A stretch of DNA of 64,000 nt from Pycnococcus provasolii (Eukaryota; Chlorophyta; Pseudoscourfieldiophyceae; Pseudoscourfieldiales). Shown here one piece after another: positions 1 through 9,159 of this stretch (position 1 is its first letter; every line of letters starts with the position of its first letter). The DNA lies in the NCBI GenBank assembly GCA_049487715.1, contig CP150560.1:310001-374000 (forward strand), read 5' to 3'. The position numbers and the translations under genes are program-made. The notes below the pieces were generated by a model. It had not been told where the DNA came from. It worked only from the letters and a program-made list of their open reading frames with translations, and searched no databases.

Positions 1-696
1 TTCGTCCCTTTGATGAGAACGACGTCATCCTCACGCGCCTGTTTCATGGGAAGACGTTCGGCCATCGACTTGAGTGCGTCGCCAAGTGCGTTTCCTCCGT
101 CGCTTACTACAAAGCCGATGGTCCGGCTCACCTGATCCGCGTCAAGCCACTCCGTTCCTTTCCCAAAGAACGTGCACATCGCGCGTGCGTGAACGTGGTC
201 GACGTGAAGTCGTGAGCACATCGTGCTTCGTATCAGTGACACTTGCACGTGTGCTTTGGGAAGCTGCGTGGCTTGCATCCACGTGTGCGCGATACTCATG
301 ATATCTTCGTACATGTCCACCAAGCCCTCGGCAAGCACGCTGTTATCGTCGTAATCACCATCATGATTTTTCAAGAAGTTGGAAAGAGCCAGAGACGTTT
401 GCATTTGCTTAATGGTGGTGTCGGCAGTCACAACCGCTTCGGCGTGAAAGTCTTCGCTTGTTGAACACAAGCGCCTTACCGCTTCTCGGCACTGTTCTCT
501 CCGAAGACTCTCAGAAGTCTTCTGAGAGGAGTCAGTACTTGTATCCCTATGCAGAGGTATGCACTCGACGAGCACTGACGGTTCACGCAAGGATGAAGAT
601 GCGACGAGCACCGACGGTTCACGCAAGGATGACGATGCGCGTAATGAGAATGACATACGAGAACGACGAGTGGTGTGACGCATCAGACTCACGCAT
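1..696 (-). CDS. DUF1826 family protein, C-terminus cut by the window edge
   Basis: The frame on the minus strand is open from position 1 to beyond 696. It reads through a typical DUF1826 block: RLHVDHVHARAMCTFFGKGT, then EWL, near positions 90-210, followed by MKQAREDDVVLIKGT at the window edge. The His-x-Asp-His pair and the 'GxGTEWL' turn are the family hallmarks I recognise. The family is found in bacteria and algae and has no established function. The N-terminal part (about 480-696) is of low complexity and contains a duplicated segment reading LREPSVLV twice. The first Met on this frame is at 696-694, but an earlier start or an exon boundary cannot be excluded. The 3' end lies outside the window. 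Confidence 0.65.
508..528. repeat. Perfect 21-bp inverted repeat
   Basis: CTCTCAGAAG-T-CTTCTGAGAG has 10-bp arms around a single base. It lies in the poorly conserved N-terminal part of the DUF1826 reading frame. Confidence 0.7.
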
Positions 697-985
697 GACG
701 ACGACGCGATGGCGACGCACGACGCAGCAGGTGAGCCCTGTGGTTTCTAACGACGTGGTTTCCGACGGGGGAAAGCGCCATCATCGGCGTGATCCGGGGA
801 AAAATGACGCCCAGACACAGGCAGCCAGGGGAAAAGGAGAACCACGAATTCCATTCGCAGATTCCAGATTTTGCGGGCAGGTTCTCTCCCCTCCCCGGGC
901 CTCCGGGCCCGGGCCTGAATGCGGCGGGCCTTCCCGTCCGGGCCTATTGACCCGCAATGCCATGGCGCCATGGCGGTAGAACCGC

Positions 986-1555
986 TCAGGCCCCGGTGGG
1001 CGGTGGCTGTGAGGAGTGCCATGTAGGCTTGCAGCTTGCTCGTCGTCGGCAGGTTGCAAGACCGCGCCCAATTGGCGGCGGCGATGGAGAGGACGTTAAG
1101 CAAGTTGAACGCCGCCGGCACCGTGCCATCCTCCACTCAGAAGTACGGCACCCTCCTTGAGAGTCGCCTACGTCGTCCTCCGACGAACACCTCCTCCCGG
1201 TCCACTCTTCCTCTTCCACTTCTTGTTTCACAACAGCAAACAAGGTACTTTCGTTGCCGTGCTGGCCGCACGGCCCGTCCATGCTAAAGAGTTCGTCGTC
1301 GTCGTTGAGCACACACCCCGCACCCACTACGCGTACCACCTTAACCCTTTTCATGTTCTCGTACGCGCTCGCAGCGTCGCGGACCGTTGCCCCATAAGGT
1401 AACCAAACTTGAGTCGAGGAGTCTGCGCGCAGACTCCTGACATGAACGCCGAAGTGCATGTTCATTTTTGAATGAGGGAGAACACTCCCAAAGGGTGACT
1501 CGTCCACGTCACTTTGTACGTGCCGTCGATCGAGCGCTGAGACGCCATTGACCAC
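986..1555 (-). CDS. Hypothetical protein, possible ubiquitin-like N-terminal region
   Basis: A 189-codon frame. Its first 75 residues look protein-like (GVHVRSLRADSSTQVWLPYG, then ATVRDAASAYENMKRVKVV), reminiscent of a beta-grasp fold with a 'LP-GATV-DA' turn. The last half is Arg/Ser/Pro-rich and may be spurious or belong to a different exon. It sits between the DUF1826 gene and WASH1. I do not recognise a family. The stretch 697-985 next to it holds only a GGGCCCGGG-rich patch. Confidence 0.3.
   Translation of the reverse strand: MVNGVSALDRRHVQSDVDESPFGSVLPHSKMNMHFGVHVRSLRADSSTQVWLPYGATVRDAASAYENMKRVKVVRVVGAGCVLNDDDELFSMDGPCGQHGNESTLFAVVKQEVEEEEWTGRRCSSEDDVGDSQGGCRTSEWRMARCRRRSTCLTSSPSPPPIGRGLATCRRRASCKPTWHSSQPPPTGA
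1417..1438. repeat. Perfect 22-bp palindrome
   Basis: AGGAGTCTGCG is followed directly by its reverse complement CGCAGACTCCT. It lies within the 986-1555 frame. Confidence 0.75.
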
Positions 1556-1909
1556 ATTCTCACAGCATTCTTAGAGACTATGAGTGCCCGAAACGTCGAT
1601 GTTTCGGGCTCCATACGTCGCGGCGACATACGCTTGGTCATCGTTACGGTGCGTCGTCGAGGTGCGTCAGAACAGACTTCTCGGACACCGAGAAGCTCGG
1701 CACAATTTTGTACAACTGGGGCGTTCAAAGGATACGTCCAACGATGCATCCCGCATCATACAAGCAAGTCACACCGATTGACCGAGAAGGAGTGCATGAG
1801 GTGGCACCCTTCAAGGGACAAGGAGCTTGCCCGAACCGAGAGAGCCAAACTACGTGAAGTAAAAAACGCATTCATCATCATCATCGCCCCGGCCGCACCT
1901 CGCATTGTC
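1556..1909. other. 5' region of the WASH gene
   Basis: The WASH reading frame stays open here back to an ATG at 1580. The translated sequence (basic, with an Ile run) has no counterpart in WASH proteins I know, so I treat it as leader or promoter. No TATA or other motif can be assigned. Confidence 0.4.
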
Positions 1910-3547
1910 ATGGCCGCGGTTGGTTCGTCGTCGTCCATGTCGTCGGGGGCATCATTGCCGTACGCGCAGCCTTTGATATCGCACGACCTCAGTAACTCTG
2001 AGTCGTACGCGCGTATCCTTGACGCGCTCTCCTCCTTGCAGGCGAACGCAGGTGAACAGTTCCGCTTGCTCGACACGCGCCTGCACGCGGAACGCACGCG
2101 ACTCAACGACATAAGAGCACGGGTCGACGTGTGCCGACAGAAAATTGAGTCGCTGAACGGTACAGGAAAAGCGGTTACGCTCATCGCTCGCGCACGTGTT
2201 CCTCGCCTCGAAGATCCTTCGTTGGCGCAGTTCAAATCCATCAGCCACGCCGTGCCAACCGCAAGGAGACCCAAGCTGTACACAGCGACAACTGAGACCG
2301 TTCTGGCCAGCCACAACGCTAACAACGCCGCCGCCGCCGACGACGACGAACTCGCGATGAACGCCATGAGAGGTTCCGAAACCGCAGGTCTGTACCAGTT
2401 CGTATGGAGCGACGGGCCGGCGGCGGACAGGCAGCAACAACAAAACAACGCAGCCACGCGACTCGGGGAGGCACCCGCAGACGTCTCCGCCGCAAGCCAG
2501 CTTCTGCTGTTCGGGGCCAGCGCATCGCCGTACAGCGCCGACTCAGATACCCTTGGCGCAGCGGCGCTGGGTCTTGCGGATGACGCAGAGGACGCAGACA
2601 GGGCGGCGGATGCTGCAAAGAGGCAGAGACAACGGGACGCCGTGCTCATGAGCGAAGCACCAACATCCATCAACGAGGGTGCGCGCTCCGAGGCGAGCTT
2701 CGCACTGAACTTGGACGCCGCGTACGAGTACAAGCCAACGCTAGGGCCGGTTCCTGAGCTCAACTTGCCAAGCGTGCTGCCAATGCTCGACGGTGTCAGC
2801 GAGGATGTCAGCTGGGGACTCGACGGTTTCGCGGTTGCTGATCTGCCGTCCATAGCACCGTCCGCGGGCATCAGCGCGGACGCGCTGCCAGACATCGACT
2901 TCGTGGCACCTTCCCCCGTACCAGGCTCACCGGCACCAGCCGCCTCCAACACATCGGCGCCACCACCACCGCCGCCACCTGCTCCACCACCACCTCCAAG
3001 CAGCGGGGCACCACCGCCACCACCGCCTGCTCCACCATCGCCATCAGCACCTGCTGCCGCCGCCGCTGCAGGAGGAGGAGGGGGAGGAGATGGAGGGCGC
3101 AACGCGCTTCTGGACGCGATCCGAAATCCTGGAAATGCATCGCGACTTAAAAAGGCGGCGGACGCGCCACCTCCGCCGCCACCGACAAACAAGGGAGTGA
3201 GCGCGGAAAATAGCCGCGATGCACTGCTGGCTGCTATCCGCGACAAGCCGAACCTACGCTCAGTCGACGAGAACGCGCCGGCGGCGGCGGCACCCGCACC
3301 GGCACCTCGTGCGGAGGAGCCGATGGACATGATGAGCGACCTGAAGCGAATGTTGGGCCGGAGGCGTCAGAGCATAACATCAGGAGGGCAGAAGAGCCAC
3401 CCGGCGGCGGCGGCGCCACCCATGCCCAGTGTCCCTGAGGCGAACACTGCCGTTGACGCGGGCGCTGGCAAGGTGCTCGGATTGCAGGAATATCTCGCGG
3501 CGACACAGCAAGGTGATGACGACGACAGCGATGACTCGTGGGATTGA
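1910..3547 (+). CDS. WASHC1: WASH complex subunit 1 (WASH1/WASHC1 homologue)
   Basis: WASH1 is the Arp2/3-activating subunit of the endosomal WASH complex. The chosen start gives 545 residues (MAAVGSSSSM...), usual for the family. The N-terminal WAHD1 region begins with YAQPLISHDL (18-27). A helical segment and the signature AASQLLLFG follow, then GPVPELNLPSVLPML, matching the 'GQVPEIDVPSYLPDLP' block of animal WASH1. A poly-Pro stretch follows (about 347-385). Two WH2-like actin-binding motifs follow, NALLDAIRNPG (~397) and DALLAAIRDKP (~435). A short connector with DLKRMLGRRR (~477) leads to an acidic tail with a terminal Trp (DDDDSDDSWD). Animal WASH1 has one VCA WH2, so the second is notable. 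The gene converges with the transporter at 3584. Antisense open frames over this gene are by-products of its GC-rich codon use. Confidence 0.85.
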   Translation: MAAVGSSSSMSSGASLPYAQPLISHDLSNSESYARILDALSSLQANAGEQFRLLDTRLHAERTRLNDIRARVDVCRQKIESLNGTGKAVTLIARARVPRLEDPSLAQFKSISHAVPTARRPKLYTATTETVLASHNANNAAAADDDELAMNAMRGSETAGLYQFVWSDGPAADRQQQQNNAATRLGEAPADVSAASQLLLFGASASPYSADSDTLGAAALGLADDAEDADRAADAAKRQRQRDAVLMSEAPTSINEGARSEASFALNLDAAYEYKPTLGPVPELNLPSVLPMLDGVSEDVSWGLDGFAVADLPSIAPSAGISADALPDIDFVAPSPVPGSPAPAASNTSAPPPPPPPAPPPPPSSGAPPPPPPAPPSPSAPAAAAAAGGGGGGDGGRNALLDAIRNPGNASRLKKAADAPPPPPPTNKGVSAENSRDALLAAIRDKPNLRSVDENAPAAAAPAPAPRAEEPMDMMSDLKRMLGRRRQSITSGGQKSHPAAAAPPMPSVPEANTAVDAGAGKVLGLQEYLAATQQGDDDDSDDSWD

Positions 3548-3583
3548 CCGACCACTGACCAGACAAGTTACACATTATTTTTC

Positions 3584-4846
3584 TTACACGTTGTTTGCGC
3601 TCGCGGCAACCTCGCCTCCTTCTGTGTTCTCGGAGGCGACGTTGTCCGGATCGCGCAACGCCCACCGCGATGCGATGACGGCGTCGATGAAGAGCTGCGA
3701 CATGTGCCCAATCACGCAGGGGATGGCGAGAAGGCCTTTCGACCCAACCGCCTCGTCGAGGAACGAGATGACGGTGATGGATACGGGGAGCGTCTTCTGG
3801 CTCGTCAGAAGCAGCAGCGTGCGCTTTTCCTTCTCGGCCACGATGCCGCCAAGCGCACCGAACACGGCGCCGTAGTTGACGACGAGGTAGGTGATGTGCA
3901 GCAGGACGCCGCACAGAATGATGCCGAGAATATTTCCAGCGCTCTCGGAGAGGAGGTTGTCCGCCGACCGGCTCATCGTCTGCCAGACGACGAGGAGCAG
4001 GCACGTGTGGTTAAGAAGCCCGAGTTCCGTCTTGCGTGTCTTGATGAAAGTTTGCACCTGCTCGAATTGTTCGCGCAACGCCTTGCCTACGAGCAGTGGC
4101 ACGAGTATGGTGACGACAAGCTTCGTGAGCAGCGCAACGGCGTCTATGCTCACACCGCTTGTCCTGGACTCGAGCACGATCTTGAGTGCGAAAGGCACGG
4201 TGAATATGCCGAGCAGGTTGGATCCGACGGTGAGCAGCAGCGCCAGCGCACCGTTTCCCTTCGCCTGCGTTGCGAGCGCGACACCGGACGTGAGTGTTGT
4301 CGGCACACAGCAGAAGATGGCGAGTCCTGTCCGGTAGACATTCTTGAGGTGCGGCACCTCAAGCGCGACGAACGACATGCACGGCGTCAGCACGAGTATG
4401 GCGGTCAGGCCGTACACGAGCGCGACGGGCGCACGCAGCGCCGCCTTGACGTCGTCCGTCTTGAGTCCCATTCCGCTGACTAGGAAGATGCATATGACCA
4501 TGATTGCGGGTACTGCTCTCATGCCGCTAACTTTTGGTTTGGAGACTTCCTTGCCCGCGACTGGTAGAGACAGCGCGACGATGAGCTGCAACGCGAGTCC
4601 CAGCGGAAGGTAGTTTTTGATGACGAACGCCTTGAGTTTTTGTATCTGCTGTTCTGATGAGCTCTGTTCTGACTTATTCTGCTTTGTTTCTGACTCTTTC
4701 GGCGCATGCAAAGGCGGCGAATCCTCCTCTGTTGCTGTATTATTTGTCGACGAGCCTTCTTTGTGATCTGTCTCTTTCTCTGAGGCTGACGACGCCGCGG
4801 CCGCATGACCAAAGGTAGGTTCCGCATCATCGACGGCGGCCATCAT
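3584..4846 (-). CDS. SBF-like bile acid:sodium symporter family membrane transporter (SLC10A7 / plant BASS4 type)
   Basis: A polytopic membrane protein of 420 residues from the Met at 4846 (MMAAVDDAEP...). The frame also contains an upstream Met at 4975, preceded by a Lys6-Gly5 run that looks non-native. After an acidic, Ser-rich N-terminal segment it shows about ten hydrophobic helices. Recognisable family blocks are FLVSGMGLKTDDVKAAL, FCCVPTTLTSGVALATQAKG and SQKTLPVSITVISFLDEAVG, which match the SLC10A7 branch with its 'CMPTT(I/L)SSGV' and 'KTL(P/A)' motifs. In animals SLC10A7 affects calcium and glycosylation; plant BASS4 is plastid-predicted. The substrate here is unknown. A TGTAA element lies about 12 nt past the stop on the minus strand (3572-3568). 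Confidence 0.85.
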   Translation of the reverse strand: MMAAVDDAEPTFGHAAAASSASEKETDHKEGSSTNNTATEEDSPPLHAPKESETKQNKSEQSSSEQQIQKLKAFVIKNYLPLGLALQLIVALSLPVAGKEVSKPKVSGMRAVPAIMVICIFLVSGMGLKTDDVKAALRAPVALVYGLTAILVLTPCMSFVALEVPHLKNVYRTGLAIFCCVPTTLTSGVALATQAKGNGALALLLTVGSNLLGIFTVPFALKIVLESRTSGVSIDAVALLTKLVVTILVPLLVGKALREQFEQVQTFIKTRKTELGLLNHTCLLLVVWQTMSRSADNLLSESAGNILGIILCGVLLHITYLVVNYGAVFGALGGIVAEKEKRTLLLLTSQKTLPVSITVISFLDEAVGSKGLLAIPCVIGHMSQLFIDAVIASRWALRDPDNVASENTEGGEVAASANNV

Positions 4847-5382
4847 GGTACTAAGCTCGCTCGTACCAGGCTGCTTAAAGCCCAACTTAAACTTACTAAT
4901 AACAACACTGTGACCACCACCACCACCACGTTTCTTCTTCTTCTTCTTCAAGGCACGGTAGTGGTACAGGAGCATACACTCACTGATCGGAATAGTCGAA
5001 TGCCAATCATGAAGTTCAATCGGATCCGATCATTTTTCAATGGGCTTCTGGGGGAGAGACTTCCTGAAATGGGATGTGAATGTGATGTGATGGGAGGGGT
5101 GGGGTGGCCTGGAGGGAGATCGAAAAATACAATGAAAATTCGGATCCCATCGCGCGAGGGAGTTCCCAGTTGGACCGCACGAAGGATTCCGGGGGGGGTC
5201 CGGGGTCCGGCCGGGGGGTCCTAGGAGCAAGAAGCCAAGAAGGAAGGAAGAGTTCAGAGGGGAGGAGCTCCTGAATGAGGTGAGACGCTTTCCAAACAGA
5301 TAGATAGATAAGGCCACAGATAAGGCTTGTCCTTGAGGTACGCGTCTGTCTGCGTACTTGTCTGCAACGTCCACCACCATGC
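4847..5382. other. Intergenic, simple sequence and G-rich tract
   Basis: Contains CACCAC/TTCTTC microsatellite sequence (about 4914-4950) and a strongly G-rich stretch (about 5187-5222). No convincing gene is seen; long minus-strand frames here run through low-complexity DNA. Confidence 0.5.
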
Positions 5383-5745
5383 TCACCGCCGGGCCTTGAC
5401 AGCCCATGTCGTCGGCCATTCTTCTTGCGACACGCCGGCTGCCGTGTTCGCGTCGCGGGCATTGATCGCTTGTGACCCCCCTGCACAATGACGCGCACTG
5501 TAAAAATGGTTTTCGCACACGTCTTGGTTGACGCGGGAAAACTGGACGTCCTCGCCCACCACCTCGTTGTTGGCATGAAAAGCACCGAAGTACTTGCTGA
5601 ATGTATGGGTTGTTCTTTGCCGCGTCGGTGAGCTTGACGTCTTTGACGTCAATTTTTAAATCGACTACTCTCAGCTTTTCCGCATCCGCCCATCGACTTT
5701 TGCACTTCGATTGAAATGCGCTAACAATCTTATGAAGGCGAAGCG
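5383..5745 (-). pseudogene. Decayed DNA-transposase C-terminal fragment (P-element/THAP9-like)
   Basis: In one minus frame the DNA reads ANNEVVGEDVQFSRVNQDVC, followed by ENHFYSARHCAGGSQAINAR. This strongly resembles the 'LNQDxLENFFGxIRxxGGxxxNPxxxEFR' block near the C-terminus of P-element/THAP9-type transposases. The upstream part (LHKIVSAFQSKCKSRWADAE, then KLRVVDLKIDVKDVKLTDAA) continues in a different frame with the switch near 5610, so the copy is broken. A stop follows the block after about 30 codons. No terminal inverted repeats were found. Family placement rests on the motif only. Confidence 0.5.
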
Positions 5746-5785
5746 CCAGTCCGCCCAACGCTCGACGTGCACGGATGCACCCTGC

Positions 5786-5838
5786 CAAAAGTCGGGACCC
5801 GGGTGGGCCCGGGCCTCTACCCGGGCCTATGCAAATCC
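5786..5838. repeat. GGGCCCGGG-rich dispersed element
   Basis: Contains CCCGGGTGGGCCCGGGCC and a second CCCGGGCCTAT. A similar arrangement (GGGCCCGGGCC followed by CCGGGCCTAT) occurs at about 893-950. Shorter related patches are at about 9900-9950 and 32380-32400. Confidence 0.4.
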
Positions 5839-5975
5839 GACGACCAAGGCGGTATCCCCCCACCCCGTAGAATGTTGCATGAACTTTTTTTCCAAGGTGG
5901 TCTTTGCCTATTAAGCTTATCCGTTTCATTCATCCGTGTCGTTTTTTGATAGTCTATTTTTTTTCTTGTTGATCC

Positions 5976-7007
5976 ATGTCGCGCCTTCTGTTCCTGAACG
6001 CGGAGCGTGTTGACTGGGCACGCGACCTCGACTTCACGCCGTTGGAAGTGGCGATGACGTCAGTGCAGCTATCTCGTTCAGCCCTTAGTGATAGTAGTAA
6101 TAGAGTCGTCGACGCGATCTACAGGCCAGAAGTCAGCGCCGGCATTTTGTCGCCGCAAGATATCGCTGCCCTGGTTACGCCGCTACACGCCGTTGTCGTC
6201 ACCAAGGAAATGCCCGTGACCGCAGAGACCATCGATGCACTACCCGACAGTGTCAAGCTTATCGTCGAGGCTGGTACCGGGTTCAACAACATCGACCTCG
6301 ACGCCGCCACGTCGAAAAATATCAAAGTGTGCAACGTACCTGCGTATAGCACAGACGCCGTCGCAAGCCTCGTTATGACGTTCGTCTTGTCGCTGTCGTG
6401 CTCGATGCAAACAACACAACGACGTTGGCAAAGCGGGGATACCGACAGCTGGAAGGACTTAGGCACACTGCCGCACTTCGAGCTCGCCGGTAAGACCATA
6501 GGTCTCGTCGGTGGACGTGGCGCGATCGGCTCACGCGTCGCGGACCTCGCACGCGCATTCGGAATGCACGTGCTCATCTCAAGCCGGTCGTCCGCACCCT
6601 GCGGGAAAGAGGGTGTGGAGGTGGTCAATTTGGACGACCTTCTCGCGCGCAGCGACTTCGTGAGCGTGCACTGCCCGTCGAATGCCGAGACGCGCGGTTT
6701 GATTGGCGCACCTCAATTCGCGCGCATGAAAACTACAGCCTACCTCATTAACACATCACGAGGGAACATCTTAGACGAGTCTGCGCTTGCGGATGCTCTG
6801 AAAAACAAAAGCATTGCCGGCGCAGGCTTGGACGTCATGGTCGTCGAGCCTCTTCCAGCGTCATCGCCTCTGTTTCAATGCGACAATGTGCTCTTAACGC
6901 CTCACATCGGCTGGAAGAGAGCGGAGACGAGGCAGAGATTGCTCGCCGGCGTCGCCGAAAACATTGACGCCTTCTTCAAAGGCTCGCCTAAGAATGTCGT
7001 CAACTGA
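5976..7007 (+). CDS. D-isomer-specific 2-hydroxyacid dehydrogenase
   Basis: An NAD(P)-dependent oxidoreductase interconverting 2-keto and D-2-hydroxy acids (glyoxylate/hydroxypyruvate reductase or phosphoglycerate dehydrogenase-like). At 343 residues it has normal family length. The substrate-binding N-terminal half contains VEAGTGFNNIDLDAATSKNI, and AYSTDAVASLVM follows. The Rossmann motif is GGRGAIGSRV (about 180-189). The catalytic triad is visible as Arg in NTSRGNILDE (~262), Glu in VVEPLPAS (~291) and His in TPHIGW (~310). There is no ACT domain, so a serine-pathway PGDH is unlikely. The start MSRLLFLNAE sits right before the fold. A TGTAA element lies at 7019-7023. The exact substrate cannot be read from the sequence. 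Confidence 0.88.
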   Translation: MSRLLFLNAERVDWARDLDFTPLEVAMTSVQLSRSALSDSSNRVVDAIYRPEVSAGILSPQDIAALVTPLHAVVVTKEMPVTAETIDALPDSVKLIVEAGTGFNNIDLDAATSKNIKVCNVPAYSTDAVASLVMTFVLSLSCSMQTTQRRWQSGDTDSWKDLGTLPHFELAGKTIGLVGGRGAIGSRVADLARAFGMHVLISSRSSAPCGKEGVEVVNLDDLLARSDFVSVHCPSNAETRGLIGAPQFARMKTTAYLINTSRGNILDESALADALKNKSIAGAGLDVMVVEPLPASSPLFQCDNVLLTPHIGWKRAETRQRLLAGVAENIDAFFKGSPKNVVN

Positions 7008-7253
7008 ATGAAATATAATGTAAAGGTTACATGATAACGGGCCGCAAATTGCAAGCCCTTGTGTACGCGACATTGTCACATTGACGTGTCACATTGTCCA
7101 TCCTTCCGCGGTAAACCCCGAACGAAACAGGGTCCGTGAAATGACCCAATCGACGGATCCCCGTATAAATGTGTCGTGTCAGTACGGATAACTCGTAAAT
7201 CTTTTACACGCACTTGCCGGCTTGCCACCGTGCCATTGATCTGATCATCGATC

Positions 7254-9059
7254 ATGTTCAGCTCCGCGCCTCCGAGTTCCAGCATGGTGGATCCATCCAT
7301 CATCGCGCACGCCGTGACAGCGCCGCCGCTCATGGCACCGGAAGGAGGAGAGGATGACCCGTACAGAACGGCGATCGATCGGCCTCGCGGAAGCGGGGAT
7401 CTCGTGCTCACGGCACTGAAAAGCTCGATCGACCTTGTGCTGTTCGAAGCCATCGATGTACAAGGAATCGGGCGTGGAAAGCTCGTGCCTGCACCGCATG
7501 CGTCACGGGTGTACCTCTCAACGATGCACGACAACAACAATGAAGGCGACGAGCACCTGCGTCGGGAGAATCTAAGCAACAGCATTCTGATGTTGTTCGC
7601 GGGCGCGACCGTCGTCGGACCACGTCGCATTCACGCAATTCAACCAGACGTCATGAAAAAGGGATGTCCAAACACAAAGCTCATTCCGATCTGGGAGACG
7701 ATGTGCATGATGCCTCATCTATCCTCGCAGCAAAGTCGCGTCGCTCGCGTTCTGTGCAATCACGCTGGCATCGACAACAAGGACCACGTGCCATGCGCGC
7801 CACGGGTCTTACTCGAGAAAATGCTTGCTGCACTCGCCGCGTGCGAAGGTGGAGGAACGAAGGTGCTCTCAGCATTTGAGTACGAGTTCACCCTCGTCGC
7901 AGCATCCTCATCGCCCGAACATTCCGAAAATGTTGTGCTGCGTCCCATCATGCGTGGAACGGACGTCTTCGCGAGCATGCGCAGCGTGGAACTGCTGAAG
8001 TACTTCGCCGGCATAGAACGTGCACTGCGATCAACTGGCATCGACGTTCTCACTATGAACACGGAGTACGGCGCTGGCCCTCAGCTGGAGATCACATACG
8101 CGCCATCGTGGGATACAATGGGAGGAGACATAGCATGGCAATATAAACGAGTCGTCAAAGAATGGACTCGTCTGCACGCGAAATCAGCACTCAGCGACAC
8201 CATTCCCATTCACGACAATGAGCAGCTGCTGGCGACATTCATGTGCCGCCCATTCTTCCAGCAGCTTGGTCTGGACTTCTACGGAGGTGCGAGCTGCGGA
8301 GGGCATCTGAACTTCAGCTTATGGAGCAAAGATCGGAGCTCCAATCTCATGGAAGACGAACGCCATGCGTCGGGATTGTCGTCCATCGCGCGACGATTCC
8401 TTGCCGGCGTGCTCGAACACGCGTCTGCTCTAAGCGCTTTTGCAGCACCTACGATCGATTCGTACTGGCGCGTGACGTCGGGATCCTGGGCACCTACGCG
8501 AGCATGCTGGGGTATCGAAAATCGAACGTGCATGATACGCTTCATTTCTGCGTCAAATGGTGACGGTCGTGGCGCGCGTTTCGAGTGGCGTCAGCCATCT
8601 AGCGCGGCAAATCCATACTTGGCACTTGCCACTTTTGTCGCTGCGGGAATTGACGGCATCCAGCGTGGGCTTACGCCACCTAATCCTGTTGTGGGTGATG
8701 CGTATAGCCTCGATGATGGGTGCGGTCTCGATCTGCTTCCCACCAGTTTGACGGAGGCGATCGAGGCGCTAAAGGATGACGAAAAGCTGCACGCGATTCT
8801 AGGAGACGATTTCGTGCAATGGTACCTTCACAGCGTGGAAACCGAAGAGCTGCAGACGTGCCCTCGCATGTACCGTCAATCTGACTCTCGCGTCGCGCAC
8901 GGCGTGCTGACAAACAACCTGGGTGAAATTGACAAGGTACGTCGACTCTGGGGAAGCGCGGATGATGGCTCGCTCATAAATCTCACGAACGAGGAGATTG
9001 CCCAAAGGAGCGCGGGATTGGCCGATTGGTGCGTCCAACAGTATGCGGAGTTGAGGTAG
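7254..9059 (+). CDS. Glutamine synthetase family protein (GS type I / lengsin-like)
   Basis: A 601-residue protein with the catalytic domain of the glutamine synthetase superfamily. The metal- and substrate-binding landmarks are present in order: FEYEF (~210), NTEYGAGPQLEI (~266), GGASCGGHLNFSLW (~345-358), NRTCMIRF (~424) and FEWRQPSSAANPYLALA (~441-457). The N-terminal beta-grasp region contains VLFEAIDVQGIGRGKLVP. This arrangement fits the GSI/lengsin/glutamate-amine ligase branch rather than plant GSII, which is about 360 residues with a shorter N-terminus. True GS activity, a gamma-glutamyl-amine ligase or a lengsin-like role are all possible. The gene follows the 2-hydroxyacid dehydrogenase on the same strand, 246 bp downstream. 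Confidence 0.85.
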   Translation: MFSSAPPSSSMVDPSIIAHAVTAPPLMAPEGGEDDPYRTAIDRPRGSGDLVLTALKSSIDLVLFEAIDVQGIGRGKLVPAPHASRVYLSTMHDNNNEGDEHLRRENLSNSILMLFAGATVVGPRRIHAIQPDVMKKGCPNTKLIPIWETMCMMPHLSSQQSRVARVLCNHAGIDNKDHVPCAPRVLLEKMLAALAACEGGGTKVLSAFEYEFTLVAASSSPEHSENVVLRPIMRGTDVFASMRSVELLKYFAGIERALRSTGIDVLTMNTEYGAGPQLEITYAPSWDTMGGDIAWQYKRVVKEWTRLHAKSALSDTIPIHDNEQLLATFMCRPFFQQLGLDFYGGASCGGHLNFSLWSKDRSSNLMEDERHASGLSSIARRFLAGVLEHASALSAFAAPTIDSYWRVTSGSWAPTRACWGIENRTCMIRFISASNGDGRGARFEWRQPSSAANPYLALATFVAAGIDGIQRGLTPPNPVVGDAYSLDDGCGLDLLPTSLTEAIEALKDDEKLHAILGDDFVQWYLHSVETEELQTCPRMYRQSDSRVAHGVLTNNLGEIDKVRRLWGSADDGSLINLTNEEIAQRSAGLADWCVQQYAELR

Positions 9060-9159
9060 CAAGGGAGGTGAGTTTTTTTTTTTGTTGTTGTGTGTGTGTG
9101 TGTGCTTTTTTTGTAATCGCCATTTCAGTCCGCCACGATTCACTCCATTCCTCACCCTA

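Noticed and set aside
1756-3330. 524-codon open frame antisense to WASH1
   Set aside because: It mirrors GC-rich codons and reads the poly-Pro region as poly-Gly; the sense strand has clear WASH1 homology throughout.
5030-5929. 299-codon frame covering the transposase relic
   Set aside because: Only a short middle part is protein-like; the rest runs through G-rich and low-complexity DNA and the conserved block is in another frame.
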